A stretch of 49,664 nt of DNA, from IMG/VR virus record IMGVR_UViG_3300009285_001796, positions 1 through 49,664 of that record; one strand, 5' to 3'. Positions within the stretch are counted from its first letter, which is position 1. The number at the start of each line of letters is the position of its first letter. Positions 31,426-42,200 of this stretch are shown here, piece after piece. The stretch is from a virus. A program made the translations under genes and the position numbers. The notes beneath the pieces are model-generated. The model saw only the letters and a list, made by a program, of their open reading frames with translations. It made no database searches and was not told where the DNA came from.

Positions 31426-34400
31426 ATGGGCAATTTGGTTGTTGAAGCACTACATAATTACAATGTCCGGGCTTTTGATAACCTGAATCCTCCGATTCTC
31501 CAAACACCGGAGATTGTGGGTGCTCCTGGAAGCGCCTCTTATTCCTACGTCGCGACTTTCACGACCATCGGCGGCGAGACCACGGCATCTGACGAAGTGG
31601 CAACAACCACGGCCGCTGAAGTGCTGAACGGCACCAATAAGGTCAAAGTCCAGCCGCAGACCATACCGACCGGCGCGAAGAAAATCCGGTTCTTCAAGAA
31701 GATCGGCCTCGTTTGGAATTTCATAGGTGAAGTGACTGTCGCGGTCGGGTACATCTACGACACTGGCCAAGCCGCAGACTCTCAGATTCATCCTCCCAGC
31801 GAGAACACGTCCGGCCGGCCGTACTGGTATGCTCTCCTCGTGCAACCGGGGCGCTACGCTCAACGCATGGAGATGTCCGACATGACGGCCATGATCCATC
31901 GTGCAATTCAGGACATCGCGGACACGATTCACAAGGACGGCGACGTTATCGAGGGCGGCAGCCCGGTGCATGTTTCGGGGACCACATGGTCATTCACAGC
32001 CGCAAAAATCTATGCAGACGGTTGCTATTTGAGAGTGCCCGCAGGCCAAGTGACTCTCGCCGGAACCGGGACGGAACGAGTGGGCGTGACGATTACGCCA
32101 GGGATCCTCACCTATGAGGATGACCCGATCATTCGGAACATTGATGAAGGGGTTTTTAATAGTCCCGCGTATAACGCACCAGGCGCGGACAGACTCACGT
32201 TTGACGTGGTGTGGGTAGTCGATGACCCGAACATGATCCCCATCCAAGATTTCGTTGATGGACAGCCCAAGACGAAGCAGTTCCTACCGGAACGCTCCAT
32301 GCAAGACATTGCCGCTGCGCGGAGACTCTATGACCTGGCTGGGTCCTATGTGACACGGAACTTCCCAATGGAAGTCGTGGCACACACAACAGATGCGACA
32401 AAATTGCTCCTGAAAGTCAACCCTGGAAAAGCCTACCCTATGGGGTTTGAAGTTGAGACCCTGGCCACGCAGTCGATACCGTTCAACAAAGCCCGCGATG
32501 TGATGTTCGTGAATAACTCGGGCGTGGATGGATTCAGCATTCCGGGCGGGTACGTGATTACCTCGAACCCGGAGAATTATGACGTTGACGGCCTGAAGGT
32601 CAGCCTCACAGTTGGTTCCGGGAATGCCCATGTGGTGACGCTCTCTGGTAGTGGCCAGACGGCCGCGCAGGTGGGCGCACAGATCGAGGCGTCGGTCAAT
32701 GCCTATCCCACAAATGGAACACTTGTGGAATGCACCGCGGCCGGCGGCATACTGAAAATCCAGGCAGTTGATGGCAAGAATCTGACCGTGAATAGCGTCT
32801 CCGATGACGCTTATACCATCCTCGGGATCTCAACAGGGGGCCATACTCCGGTCGGGACGCGGATCTATCCCATCAACGATGCCTACGTGAAGGACGTGTC
32901 AGACCTGAGTTACCGCACAGAGACGGTTGTGACGCTGACGCACAACGGCTCGACGCATATCGATGACCTTGGAGTCGAGAATGCGCTCGATATCCTTGGG
33001 GCCTCGACGCTGGCCGCGGACTGCCATGACGAGAAGTGGGATTTCCTGGACGGTGTGGATTTTGTGAGGGTGGGGAATACGATCTCTTTTGCGGGCATGG
33101 GCGGTGACGAGCCGAACGCGGGAGCGACCTATCGGGTGAAATGCGCTTATAACCGCAATGCCACAAAGGGTGCTCGCATTCTGGTAAGGGTCACAGACGC
33201 ACAGGTTGTCAAGGGCACGGTTGGCGGCACGGATAATCTCGTCTTTACCGGCGCCACGGTGACGAAAGTGCTGGACGGCAGCCCGGTTACGGGACTTTCC
33301 GGCTCGATCAGCGATGCAGTGAGCATTCTTCGTGTCAATGACACGCCCGGGCAAGGCGCGACCGAGTATTCGAGGTACGCTTTCCTGAAAAACTCCACTG
33401 CCCTCGCGCATGCCACTTCTCAAATAGACTGGTCCGGCGCAGGTGCGCCCAATACCGGAATAACCGGGCAACCACAAAATGCCGCGACTTACTATATCAC
33501 CTTGGAAGCGTGGTATCACGCGACAGAAGGAGATTATGTCGGCCCTGACTCCTTCGATATGTACGAGAGCATCGAGACCTTCGGGACCGACAACCTCCGC
33601 GACTGCACAGATTTCCGCACTACGGGTGTTTGGCCGGTTCCTGATGAGTCCCCGACGTTCGACTATAACTATTATTTGAGCCGGGTGGACAAGCTCGTCT
33701 TGACCGACACCGGCGATTTCCGCCTTGTGACCGGCTCGCCCGCCAGGGTGCCACCGGTTCCGTCAGAGCAAACAGGACTCCTATCACTGGCCATTGTCCG
33801 GATTGCGCCATACACCTACGGTCCTGGTGAAGCGCGGGTGACATCGCTGGAACCTTTGCGAATCACTCAGCAGGGGCTCCGTAATTTCGGGGACAGGATA
33901 GCCAGGCTCGAATACTGGAATGTGGTCAATACCCTCGAAAAGGAGGTTGAAGGGCATCAGGCAGCGGCTACGGCCAAGGGTTTATTCACTGACGCACTGA
34001 CCGGGTTCAACAGGATCGACACTGCCTTCGACAAGAACGGCGTGAAGCATACCGCCGCGGTGGATCGAATGTCAGGGACACTCCTCTTGCCGGCTACACG
34101 ACAGCCCAAATTACTCTCCGTGGACCTGGTGAACTCAACTCACGTCCGCAGGAATGGGAACATTTTGTGCCTGGACTATCAACCGGAAGTCTTTGACCAG
34201 CAATTGCAGGCGAGCATATGGGTGAGTTGCGCTCCAGATTTTGTTTATGAAAACTTCGTAGGTGATATGAACATCACTCCGTTTTCGTTAGCTTTTCTCG
34301 ACGAGACACAATTACCAGCTATAAATGTGGATTATGACAACAACCTCACTGGAGCCGCTACCGATGGGTCTGACCTAAACTCCACTATTTGGGGTGCGTG

Positions 34401-36306
34401 GGGGCTTAATGGAATAGTGAATGGTGGCATTGACCCGTTTATGAGTCTAGGAGGGGATCCTCATAATCAACAGTGGGCAGTTGGATGGCGGGAGAGAACC
34501 GGAATACAGCTTACGCAGATTCCTGGCACCATCAATCTCGATCTGGGTAGCCGTGTAGTTGATATGTCTATGGTGCCGATGCTAAGAACCACTGATCCAG
34601 GCGGTAACCCCATAGAGATTACGGTTCGCATCACGGGTTTAGTTCCGAATCAGGACCATGCAATTAGTATAAATGGCAAAGTCGTTGACTTCACCTACGA
34701 TTCAGGTGCCCAAGATCCAAAAGGGTCCGTGGGAACTCACACATACCAGGGGGCCACGACCATTGAGACTGACAATTCAGGCCGCATAACCGGCACGTTT
34801 CTAATGCCGCAGGGCATTCCGACAGGGACCGTTCCTGTCAAGGTGTTTCATTGGAGTCAACCGGCTTACTCCTGGGCGCAGACCAATTTCTTTGGTGCGG
34901 GTTTTGCTGTCCAAAAACAAAACACTGTAATAGGACTACCTAATCCCACCTATCGACTGGAATCGGTATCTCAAGTGGAGATTACGGACTTTGCATGGGG
35001 AGATCCTATAGCACAAACTTTTATGATAGGCAGCGAGATTACATACATTTCTGCTGTAGGAGTTTTTTTCCATAGGAAATCCAGTGTCCAGCCTATCACC
35101 ATGCAGATCCGTAATACCATTAATGGGCAACCCGGTCAGGTCGTGTATTCTTCCTGCACGCTTGAACCTAACGAGGTAGGGGTGTCTGAGGATTCCTCGG
35201 TAGAGACAGTGTTTACGTTCGATTCTGTGATGGGGTTCGCTCCCAATACGGAGTTTTGTTTTGTGACCGTTCCTGGTGCTTCGACTACCGACTATGAGGT
35301 GTGGGTCGCGGAGCTTGGCGATATTGACGTGCAGAGCGGGAACGTCATCGGGCCGCCGCTTGCTGACGGGGTGTTTTTTCACTCGCCCAATGGTCGGACT
35401 TGGGAGCCGTGGACTAAGCGGGATGTGAAATACAAGCTCTATAAGAGCAATTTTGAAAACGATTGCCAAATCGTATTCGACAGCATCACCGGCATCGACG
35501 CGTCAAGGATCGCGTTAGCAATCCAGGAGTTTATTGCACCAGGCACGCATGTCGTTTGGAGCTATACTCTCGATACCGTTGATCCCACGTGGATTCCGTT
35601 CGATCCGTTCACTGATGTGGTACTCGAGCAGATCATCAACGAGGTGCAACTCCGTGTGGATGTGACGAGCCTTGGCGGGTCATACCAGATAGTTGAACAG
35701 ATCGCGGGAGTACTCTTCCTGCTCCATGTGGAATCGGCGGACTACATCTCGACCAATCAGACATTTGAGGATCCTCTCAACTATCCGAACAAAATAGTTG
35801 CAACGATGCTCCTGGACGCGGACGGGACGAATGGCGCCGGGGTAACGAGTGCCGCGCCCATGTATTCCGATGATAACGGAGACCATTGGGTCCAGATCAT
35901 GTCTTCACCAGGTTTCGTCCCTGTCGGACAGCACGAGAACTACTATACACAGCAATTCGAGACGCCTGACGAGGCCACGGTCACGGATGCGAGCAACACG
36001 ACGCCCATAGTGTTGGAATCCGTAGCCCATCCATACCAGGAGGACCAGATCATCGTTGTTGCCAGCGTTACAGGTAACACCGCGGCGAACGGCACATGGC
36101 GAGCGGTGAGTGTGACTGATGACCTGATTACCCTGGTCGATCCTGACACCGGCGCGAATTCTGCGGGCAATGGGGCTTATGCTGGGGGTGGGACGATCAA
36201 TCTGGCTCCGTTGACTCAGGTGCGTTACCGCATCCAACTTACCACGACCAATCAGGCACGGACCCCGAAAGTGCAGAAAATCGGCGTCATTTGCAGCGAG
36301 GTTTGA
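31426..36306 (+). CDS. Large tail/baseplate structural protein (DUF4815-like), with one IN-like module
   Basis: 1626 residues, the largest gene here. The N-terminal ~120 residues look like an Ig-like beta domain. ITPGILTYEDDPIIRN and PGADRLTFDVVWVV match DUF4815-type phage structural proteins. Residues ~388-470 contain a single IN-like module (LTVGSGNAHVVTLSG..., closing DDAYTILGI). A later section has DPIAQTFMIGSEITYISAVGVFF and EVWVAELGD, seen in large myovirus structural proteins. DNA from about 34230 to 35200 is visibly more AT-rich than its flanks. Probably wedge/tail-tip scaffold for the fibres. Confidence 0.6.
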   Translation: MGNLVVEALHNYNVRAFDNLNPPILQTPEIVGAPGSASYSYVATFTTIGGETTASDEVATTTAAEVLNGTNKVKVQPQTIPTGAKKIRFFKKIGLVWNFIGEVTVAVGYIYDTGQAADSQIHPPSENTSGRPYWYALLVQPGRYAQRMEMSDMTAMIHRAIQDIADTIHKDGDVIEGGSPVHVSGTTWSFTAAKIYADGCYLRVPAGQVTLAGTGTERVGVTITPGILTYEDDPIIRNIDEGVFNSPAYNAPGADRLTFDVVWVVDDPNMIPIQDFVDGQPKTKQFLPERSMQDIAAARRLYDLAGSYVTRNFPMEVVAHTTDATKLLLKVNPGKAYPMGFEVETLATQSIPFNKARDVMFVNNSGVDGFSIPGGYVITSNPENYDVDGLKVSLTVGSGNAHVVTLSGSGQTAAQVGAQIEASVNAYPTNGTLVECTAAGGILKIQAVDGKNLTVNSVSDDAYTILGISTGGHTPVGTRIYPINDAYVKDVSDLSYRTETVVTLTHNGSTHIDDLGVENALDILGASTLAADCHDEKWDFLDGVDFVRVGNTISFAGMGGDEPNAGATYRVKCAYNRNATKGARILVRVTDAQVVKGTVGGTDNLVFTGATVTKVLDGSPVTGLSGSISDAVSILRVNDTPGQGATEYSRYAFLKNSTALAHATSQIDWSGAGAPNTGITGQPQNAATYYITLEAWYHATEGDYVGPDSFDMYESIETFGTDNLRDCTDFRTTGVWPVPDESPTFDYNYYLSRVDKLVLTDTGDFRLVTGSPARVPPVPSEQTGLLSLAIVRIAPYTYGPGEARVTSLEPLRITQQGLRNFGDRIARLEYWNVVNTLEKEVEGHQAAATAKGLFTDALTGFNRIDTAFDKNGVKHTAAVDRMSGTLLLPATRQPKLLSVDLVNSTHVRRNGNILCLDYQPEVFDQQLQASIWVSCAPDFVYENFVGDMNITPFSLAFLDETQLPAINVDYDNNLTGAATDGSDLNSTIWGAWGLNGIVNGGIDPFMSLGGDPHNQQWAVGWRERTGIQLTQIPGTINLDLGSRVVDMSMVPMLRTTDPGGNPIEITVRITGLVPNQDHAISINGKVVDFTYDSGAQDPKGSVGTHTYQGATTIETDNSGRITGTFLMPQGIPTGTVPVKVFHWSQPAYSWAQTNFFGAGFAVQKQNTVIGLPNPTYRLESVSQVEITDFAWGDPIAQTFMIGSEITYISAVGVFFHRKSSVQPITMQIRNTINGQPGQVVYSSCTLEPNEVGVSEDSSVETVFTFDSVMGFAPNTEFCFVTVPGASTTDYEVWVAELGDIDVQSGNVIGPPLADGVFFHSPNGRTWEPWTKRDVKYKLYKSNFENDCQIVFDSITGIDASRIALAIQEFIAPGTHVVWSYTLDTVDPTWIPFDPFTDVVLEQIINEVQLRVDVTSLGGSYQIVEQIAGVLFLLHVESADYISTNQTFEDPLNYPNKIVATMLLDADGTNGAGVTSAAPMYSDDNGDHWVQIMSSPGFVPVGQHENYYTQQFETPDEATVTDASNTTPIVLESVAHPYQEDQIIVVASVTGNTAANGTWRAVSVTDDLITLVDPDTGANSAGNGAYAGGGTINLAPLTQVRYRIQLTTTNQARTPKVQKIGVICSEV

Positions 36307-36307
36307 A

Positions 36308-36505
36308 ATGGCTGATGTATTCGATACCCCTCCGCAGGAATTCAAGCGCAAGCCCAACGGCTGGCTCGTAAAGCGGACGCACCCCCACGCGGCAAAGATC
36401 CGGGAACTCAAGGAAGAGAACGCGGCGCTACAGGAGCGTCTAGCCAGAGTGGAAGCGGCTATGCAAACGATACTTAGCAGAGACGAAACAGAGAAAGAAG
36501 GCTGA
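36308..36505 (+). CDS. Small coiled-coil protein
   Basis: 65 residues. The first ~25 are basic/Pro-rich, and the rest (IRELKEENAALQERLARVEAAMQTIL) is a clear heptad coiled coil. Two bases follow the upstream stop and three precede the next start, so it is part of the tail operon. It could be a trimerising linker or chaperone for fibre proteins; no family recognised. Confidence 0.6.
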   Translation: MADVFDTPPQEFKRKPNGWLVKRTHPHAAKIRELKEENAALQERLARVEAAMQTILSRDETEKEG

Positions 36506-36507
36506 CA

Positions 36508-37389
36508 ATGGATTTTACCCCTGTTCTAATAGTCATAGCAGGCGATCCCGACACGTTGCCGGGGGCCGCGACGAAGATCAACACGAATTTGGGGACCCTT
36601 GCCCAACTGTTGGCCGCGATGGATCACGACACGGACCTTTTGCACGCGGGAACAAACACCCATGAGGCCATAGACGCGTTCATAGCATCCAAGGCCGCGG
36701 CGAGTGGCCTGTGCGATCTGGACGCGAATCTGCTCGTCCCGACGAATAGATTGCCTGCTCTGGCCATCAACGAAACCTTTGTTGTGGCGTCGGAAGTGGC
36801 AATGCTCGCGCTCGATTGCCAGAAGGGCGATGTCGCGCTGCGAAGCGATGAGGACACAGTTTTTATTCTCGCCGATGATGACCCCTCCATTCTGGCGAAC
36901 TGGAAGGAGTGGCTTTATCCAACTGGTGTGGTGGTAGCAATAACCGAATCCGGCGGGCAGGCTCTCACCATCGGCGCAATAGCCGACGGGCAGCGAACAA
37001 GACGGACCGGCACCACATTCGTCGGTGAGACGGTTTACAAATATCGAACCTACACCATCGACAACGGGGCCGTGGCTATTTCGACCGGCAGCAAGGGCAT
37101 GTGGGTTATCCCCGACACCGGGAACATTGTTGAATGGACCCTCCTGGCTGACGTGGCCGGTGCTATCCAGTTGGATTTGAAGAAATGCAACTACGCCGGT
37201 TATCCTACGACGGCTTCAATCGTGGCATCAGCCCCGCCTCTCATTGCCGCGAGCGCACAGAAGGCTCAAAGCAGCACCCTGACCGGCTGGACCGTAGGTG
37301 TCGCTGGGGGGGACATAATAGAGGTCAACGTGGATTCCTGCACCACGATAAGTCGCGTGATCGTGGTGCTCAAGATCCAACTGAACTGA
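36508..37389 (+). CDS. Tail fibre-like protein
   Basis: 293 residues. N-terminal ~60 residues include an INTNLGTLAQLLAAM helix. LVPTNRLPALAINETFVV and MLALDCQKGDVALRSDEDTVFIL form the bead-like repeat typical of phage fibres. The C-terminal ~85 residues (LDLKKCNYAGYPTTASI..TLTGWTVGVAGGDIIEVNVDSCTTISRVIVVLKI) form a terminal beta domain widely found on fibre tips. Likely receptor contact. Identified by pattern. Confidence 0.62.
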   Translation: MDFTPVLIVIAGDPDTLPGAATKINTNLGTLAQLLAAMDHDTDLLHAGTNTHEAIDAFIASKAAASGLCDLDANLLVPTNRLPALAINETFVVASEVAMLALDCQKGDVALRSDEDTVFILADDDPSILANWKEWLYPTGVVVAITESGGQALTIGAIADGQRTRRTGTTFVGETVYKYRTYTIDNGAVAISTGSKGMWVIPDTGNIVEWTLLADVAGAIQLDLKKCNYAGYPTTASIVASAPPLIAASAQKAQSSTLTGWTVGVAGGDIIEVNVDSCTTISRVIVVLKIQLN

Positions 37390-37400
37390 GAAGGTGAATC

Positions 37401-38699
37401 GTGACTCTAACCATTGATGCTGATTTCGTGGATGCCGGTGATTTCTCGCAGCGCAACCTGAAAAATGGTAATTGGGTCCAGGATTCTGGTACAGCGGGGC
37501 ATCTCTCGGTCGCTAATGCGGATGTGATTCCCGGAGTTCTGATCACATTTGCAGATGCGAGCACAGCGACGGTTGTTTCAAAAAGCGGCGATGGGACTGG
37601 CGCGTCCAGTGTTGTGCTCTCCGTGGCCCATGCCTCGGATTCAAATCTTACTAGCATTACGGGAATTATTGTTTCTGGCGCAAATATCACCCTTAATTCT
37701 GATAGCACGGCGTTAGTCAGCCACAGCTACGCCGTGACGTCACACCTGAACTTTCCCACTAGTAGTAGCGTTCGACAAGTGCTGCCGGTAGGAAATTATA
37801 TTGGAACCCAAATTCGTGTGACATTCAAGGCTGGGGATGATGGGGGTTTAACTGTCGCCAATGCTGCCGTTGGGATTAGTAATGGAGGTGGGGACTGTAC
37901 CGCGACCCCAATAGAGCTGCTTTTCTCTGCCGGGCATGGGTTTTCGTTAAGCGCTGGTGCTACAGTCACATCTGACTGGGCTACCCTTCTGGTTGATGGT
38001 TCAGCAGGGCCTGTTGTTATTATTGATTGTACGGCGAGTGTCGGGCATACTGCATATTTAGATTCTACAGGTACGATATACCACAAAACCACGACCAGTT
38101 ATAATACTCAAAATATCACCGAAGGAGATTGGACGGAGTATATCTCCTATGTAAGCTTTGTCCAGACAATTGAGGTTCGTTACGGTGTCCCAAGTAACCT
38201 CTACGTAGCTAAAACAACGGTAGACCATACACAAATTATTTCTTCCGGCTGGGCTGACCTGAACTCTGTGGCCGTGACTCAGAATGGTGTGGGGGTCAAA
38301 TACGCCGCCATCTGTTTCGATGAGGCGACGACCTGGTATGCTTACGTTGCTGGGCAACGACCCGTGGTCCAGTACTCGGGCGATCATTGGCAGTATAACG
38401 ATTCGGGGGGGAGTTGGCAAAATGCTACGGTGGACAGTGAATTAGGTGCTCTTGAACAGGCGATGGGCATCGCCCAGAATCAGATGACTGCGACACAGTT
38501 TGCCGCCCTGAGCGAAGCGAATCTTGATACGCTGGGATATTCTCCCGGCATAACCCCAATTGATCTTGCGATAGGGCTGAAGGTGTCGGGGTCGGACATC
38601 CCGACTTTGGATAAGGTCACATTCACATACACGCCGGGAGAGGGATACGCTCTCGCTGGGCCGGGATGGTGTTCTAGAGCTTCATCGTTTGGAGGGTAA
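37401..38699 (+). CDS. Tail-associated protein, unknown family
   Basis: 432 residues from GTG 37401 (AGAAGGTGAATC upstream). Strand-rich and Ser/Thr/Gly-rich throughout, as fibre shafts are. The C-terminal ~75 residues are different: helical (ELGALEQAMGIAQNQMTATQFAALSEANLDTLGYSPG) and then a beta end. DNA from about 37640 to 38250 is more AT-rich than its neighbours. Position among fibre genes suggests an adhesin or fibre component. Confidence 0.5.
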   Translation: MTLTIDADFVDAGDFSQRNLKNGNWVQDSGTAGHLSVANADVIPGVLITFADASTATVVSKSGDGTGASSVVLSVAHASDSNLTSITGIIVSGANITLNSDSTALVSHSYAVTSHLNFPTSSSVRQVLPVGNYIGTQIRVTFKAGDDGGLTVANAAVGISNGGGDCTATPIELLFSAGHGFSLSAGATVTSDWATLLVDGSAGPVVIIDCTASVGHTAYLDSTGTIYHKTTTSYNTQNITEGDWTEYISYVSFVQTIEVRYGVPSNLYVAKTTVDHTQIISSGWADLNSVAVTQNGVGVKYAAICFDEATTWYAYVAGQRPVVQYSGDHWQYNDSGGSWQNATVDSELGALEQAMGIAQNQMTATQFAALSEANLDTLGYSPGITPIDLAIGLKVSGSDIPTLDKVTFTYTPGEGYALAGPGWCSRASSFGG

Positions 38700-38702
38700 C
38701 GC

Positions 38703-39107
38703 ATGGCCCTGAACCTACAACCCAATGAATCGCCCACGGGCGGGACACAAGCCGAGGACCACGGCGTCCAGCATGTGACTGGGTATGGCTTTCTACCGGT
38801 GGGTGACGACAAGGACACGTGCAAAAAAAAGGCCGAATCGGGCGGCGGGTATGCCTGGGATGAACACGCGCAAGCCTGTTGGATGATATTCGGGAAAGCG
38901 GTCCACATCTGGGAGACCGAGCATTCGATTCAGGAGGGCTTCGAGGTTGTGAACTTTAACTTTAGGGCAAATGGCAGTCAGCCTCCAGTCCCGACGCAGC
39001 TTGATCTCCCTGGCTCCTCCGATACCGCGGTGCAAAGTCCGAATCAGGGCGGCATTGGAAGTCCCGGCTGGAATAGCGACACGCCTCAAACAGGGGTGGG
39101 AGCATGA
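38703..39107 (+). CDS. Small tail-region protein, unknown function
   Basis: 134 residues, ATG behind GGAGGGTAACGC. Middle segment GYGFLPVGDDKDTCKKKAESGGGYAWDEHAQACWMIFGK has two Cys that could pair. The C-terminal ~45 residues are Gly/Ser/Pro/Gln-rich and probably disordered. No family recognised. It lies between two fibre genes and may be an accessory of the adhesin that follows. Confidence 0.5.
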   Translation: MALNLQPNESPTGGTQAEDHGVQHVTGYGFLPVGDDKDTCKKKAESGGGYAWDEHAQACWMIFGKAVHIWETEHSIQEGFEVVNFNFRANGSQPPVPTQLDLPGSSDTAVQSPNQGGIGSPGWNSDTPQTGVGA

Positions 39108-39164
39108 AATCGGGGGAGCCCTTTCCGGTAAGGGCAACGAAGAGCATGGGCAGAGCAACGGCAA

Positions 39165-39184
39165 GGCAGGCTGGAAAGCCTGCC
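39165..39184. repeat. Hairpin GGCAGGCT-ggaa-AGCCTGCC (REP-like)
   Basis: A perfect 8-bp inverted repeat with a GGAA loop in the 99-bp gap before the large adhesin gene. No T-tract follows on the plus strand, so it is unlikely to be an intrinsic terminator. Its form is that of REP-type palindromes found in many genomes. Confidence 0.55.
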
Positions 39185-39206
39185 CCACAATCTAATAAGG
39201 ACTGCA

Positions 39207-42200
39207 ATGACGTGGCCTGATTATCCATCAACAGACAGCTCGTATTTCGGGGACGGCACGACTTACGGCTCCGAATTGGGCCGGATCTCCCCCGAAGGGA
39301 ACACTTACGGCGCGATCCGCTTCGTGCGTGAGTGGAGGCATTTAAAATGGTGGGATGGGGCGCAGTGGCTCGATGTGGAGGTGTCTGGACAGGCCGATTC
39401 TTTCAGCGCATTGCCGAATACCCCGCGGCCATTCGGTGAAATTTGGCGCGTCCCTGAGCCTGATCTCAGGCGCAGCGGCATGACATGGGTGGGCTACTTT
39501 TGGGATTCCGAGCACTCCGTATGGAAGCCGCTCAAATGGCGATGGAATGTAGATGGTATCTCGAACTTGCCCATTCCCGGACGCCAAATTGGAGAGGCTC
39601 ACGTCGTCCTGGAAGCCGGGGTTCCTACATACTGGAACGGCTTTCAGTGGTGCCGGTTACGACATGGCGCACTAGAAGACGATGAGGCAGATCGACATCT
39701 CCCCGAGGGATTTCTCCAGGTCATTGCCCCCGACGTGCGCGTGGTGTTTGTGAACTACCGCGAACTCGGCCTCGAAGCAGTCCAAGGAGGAGCCGGTCAG
39801 ATTTGGGTGGGTGGTGAGTATATCAAGGCGCAGCGAACATCGAGCGTCCTATCAAACCTCGCCAGCATTGAATGGAACAACCAGACAGACAGCCTTGTGT
39901 TCGCCCATGTCGAGCCTGATACTGAGTATTGGGTTTATTTGTCGAACACGCTGGATTTGGCATTCATTTGTCCGGGCCTTCCCCTTGATCCAACCCATAA
40001 TGCGGCCCCGGCATGGGATTTTCGAGGGAAGCTGTTTCTGTCTCGATCTGCTGATGTAAATGCTTACCTATCCGACACAGGTTCCGGGAAGAACGCCCGT
40101 CTTGTGGGCAAGATCCAGACCGATGCAACTGCGGCAAGTACAGGTGGTCCGTTTTTCATCCGTGAACTGGACATTTCCCTGGTCTCACGCACGACGAATT
40201 TCCCGGAGACCTATCGAGAATACAGCGATTTTGTGATTGAATTCGTGGATGAACAGACGCTCAGCTTGGCCCTTCTCGATGGAGCATGGGGCCAAATCTA
40301 TGTCGGTGGTGGCCTCTGGTATCTGGGAGCGGATTACGACATTGCTCTGGATGCCGCATGGATAGACTGGAATATCTCATATCCCGAGATGGTGGATCGT
40401 AAAGCAACTGCCCTGAGTGCAGATAGCCAGTATTATATTTACCTGGCCGGCGTCGTCGATCCGTTCAACTTTAATGCGGTGAATCCCGATACCGGCTCGC
40501 CGTGGACCACGGAGGACCAGGGAGCGGAAACTCATTACGACGCGACGTTGGATTTCAGATTGCGCCCATTCATCTCTCGGAAGGCGCCGGAACACGGCAA
40601 AATGGCCGAATCCTGGCCGGGTTACTATGTACGACACGTGGGTCAGGTCCGAACGGATGGGAATGGCCACTTCATTAATGCCCGCGACCTCTCGGCTGTC
40701 CGGCAACCCACCTTGAATCCCACGTATTTCGATGGAATGGCTGAGTTTGGCATTGTGAGAGTGTCTAATGATGAGTTCCGAATAGTAAAGAAATCTGGTT
40801 CCAGTGGAATCATTAATGTCGGTGGCTCGGCAGTCCAGACTTATGGATACTCTGATTCATGTGTGCACAAAATCAACGTACAGTCCATCGTCCAGATCTA
40901 TGTGGAGGGAAATTTAGAAGCCCCTTTAATTTCCCTGGATATGGTGTTATCCCACACAGGCCAAAAACTATATCTTTACCTGGCTAATGATCGTTCTTTT
41001 TGGGGCAGTTTCCAGAGTAAGGTTTTTCTGTCTCAGGTTCCTCCAACGGGGGGATATTTGAGCCTCAATTGGCCGGGGAATAATGCACGGTATCTCGCCT
41101 CTATAGGCGTGGATGCCAACGGACAGTTTACTGGCAGTTTCATCACTGACGCCATTGCGCCCGATGCCGTGTATTTGGATGACTCCATCGCTACGGTGAA
41201 CGCCTCTTGGAGTTCAGCAAAAATACAAGCTGAGTTAATGCGGTTGTGGTATGCTTTGTCTTCCGGAAATCTTTGGACTGAAGAGCAGAGCGCAGGCATC
41301 GCGGTTGCTCTTTCCATGAAAGACCAGACACATCTTCAATTATTGCCGGTCAATGATCAAGACTTGTTGGTAGTGTTCCCCGATTTATCTAATACAACCA
41401 TTCCCGCGGCCGGTTTTCAAATTGCCCTCCCTGCTATCAGTGAGTACTCTCCAGATATTAGCCCGATGACGAGCAATACTGCACCATCTCCGCAACGGGT
41501 GGAGTCTACCCCTGATGATTCGTATTATAAAGCATGGAAAGCGTTCCAGGGTTTTGTATCACAGGCTACCTTATTTGGCCAAAATGGAAGTGGCACTACA
41601 CTTACCACGTCTAACCCAGCAATAGTTTCTATCAGGCTTGCACAGGCGCAGTGGTTCTCCGCATATAGGATATGGGCCATTTCTGATTATACCTATTACC
41701 CGTGCAATTTTGAACTCTCCGTATCGAACCTGTTTAATCCTGATATTTTCAATGACAATCATTGGGAAACGGTCGATTCACAGACAGGCATCTCAAGCCC
41801 TGGCGCAACACCTCCTTGGTATTTGTTGCCAGACGTTGACAGGTCATGGCTGCATTGGAGATTGAAAGTCACTCAGGCTAACTCATCAAATACTATGACC
41901 AGGATTGGCCGCATACAGTTTTGGGATCGGACCTGGGGGCCGATAGTTCCAATGTCAAGTGACAGTGTTCCGAGTCCTCAAGCAACAAGAGCCACGTCGG
42001 TTGCTTACAACGACATGACTGATTATGGGGCGTGGAGAGCCTTAGATGGTGGTATAACCTCTGCGAGCAGATGGGTCTCTTTAGTTGCCCCAACTGTGGA
42101 AACTCCACAAGTGTGGTCCGTAAAATTGGCCGTGGCAGCAGCGTTTAAGGGAGTTAGATTCATGGCGCCAGCTTATGCTGTTTCTCAGGTCAATCTTTTA

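Noticed and set aside
39104-39220. 38-codon rightward frame ATGA-coupled to the preceding gene
   Set aside because: It overlaps the adhesin start, runs through the REP-like hairpin and has no protein-like pattern.
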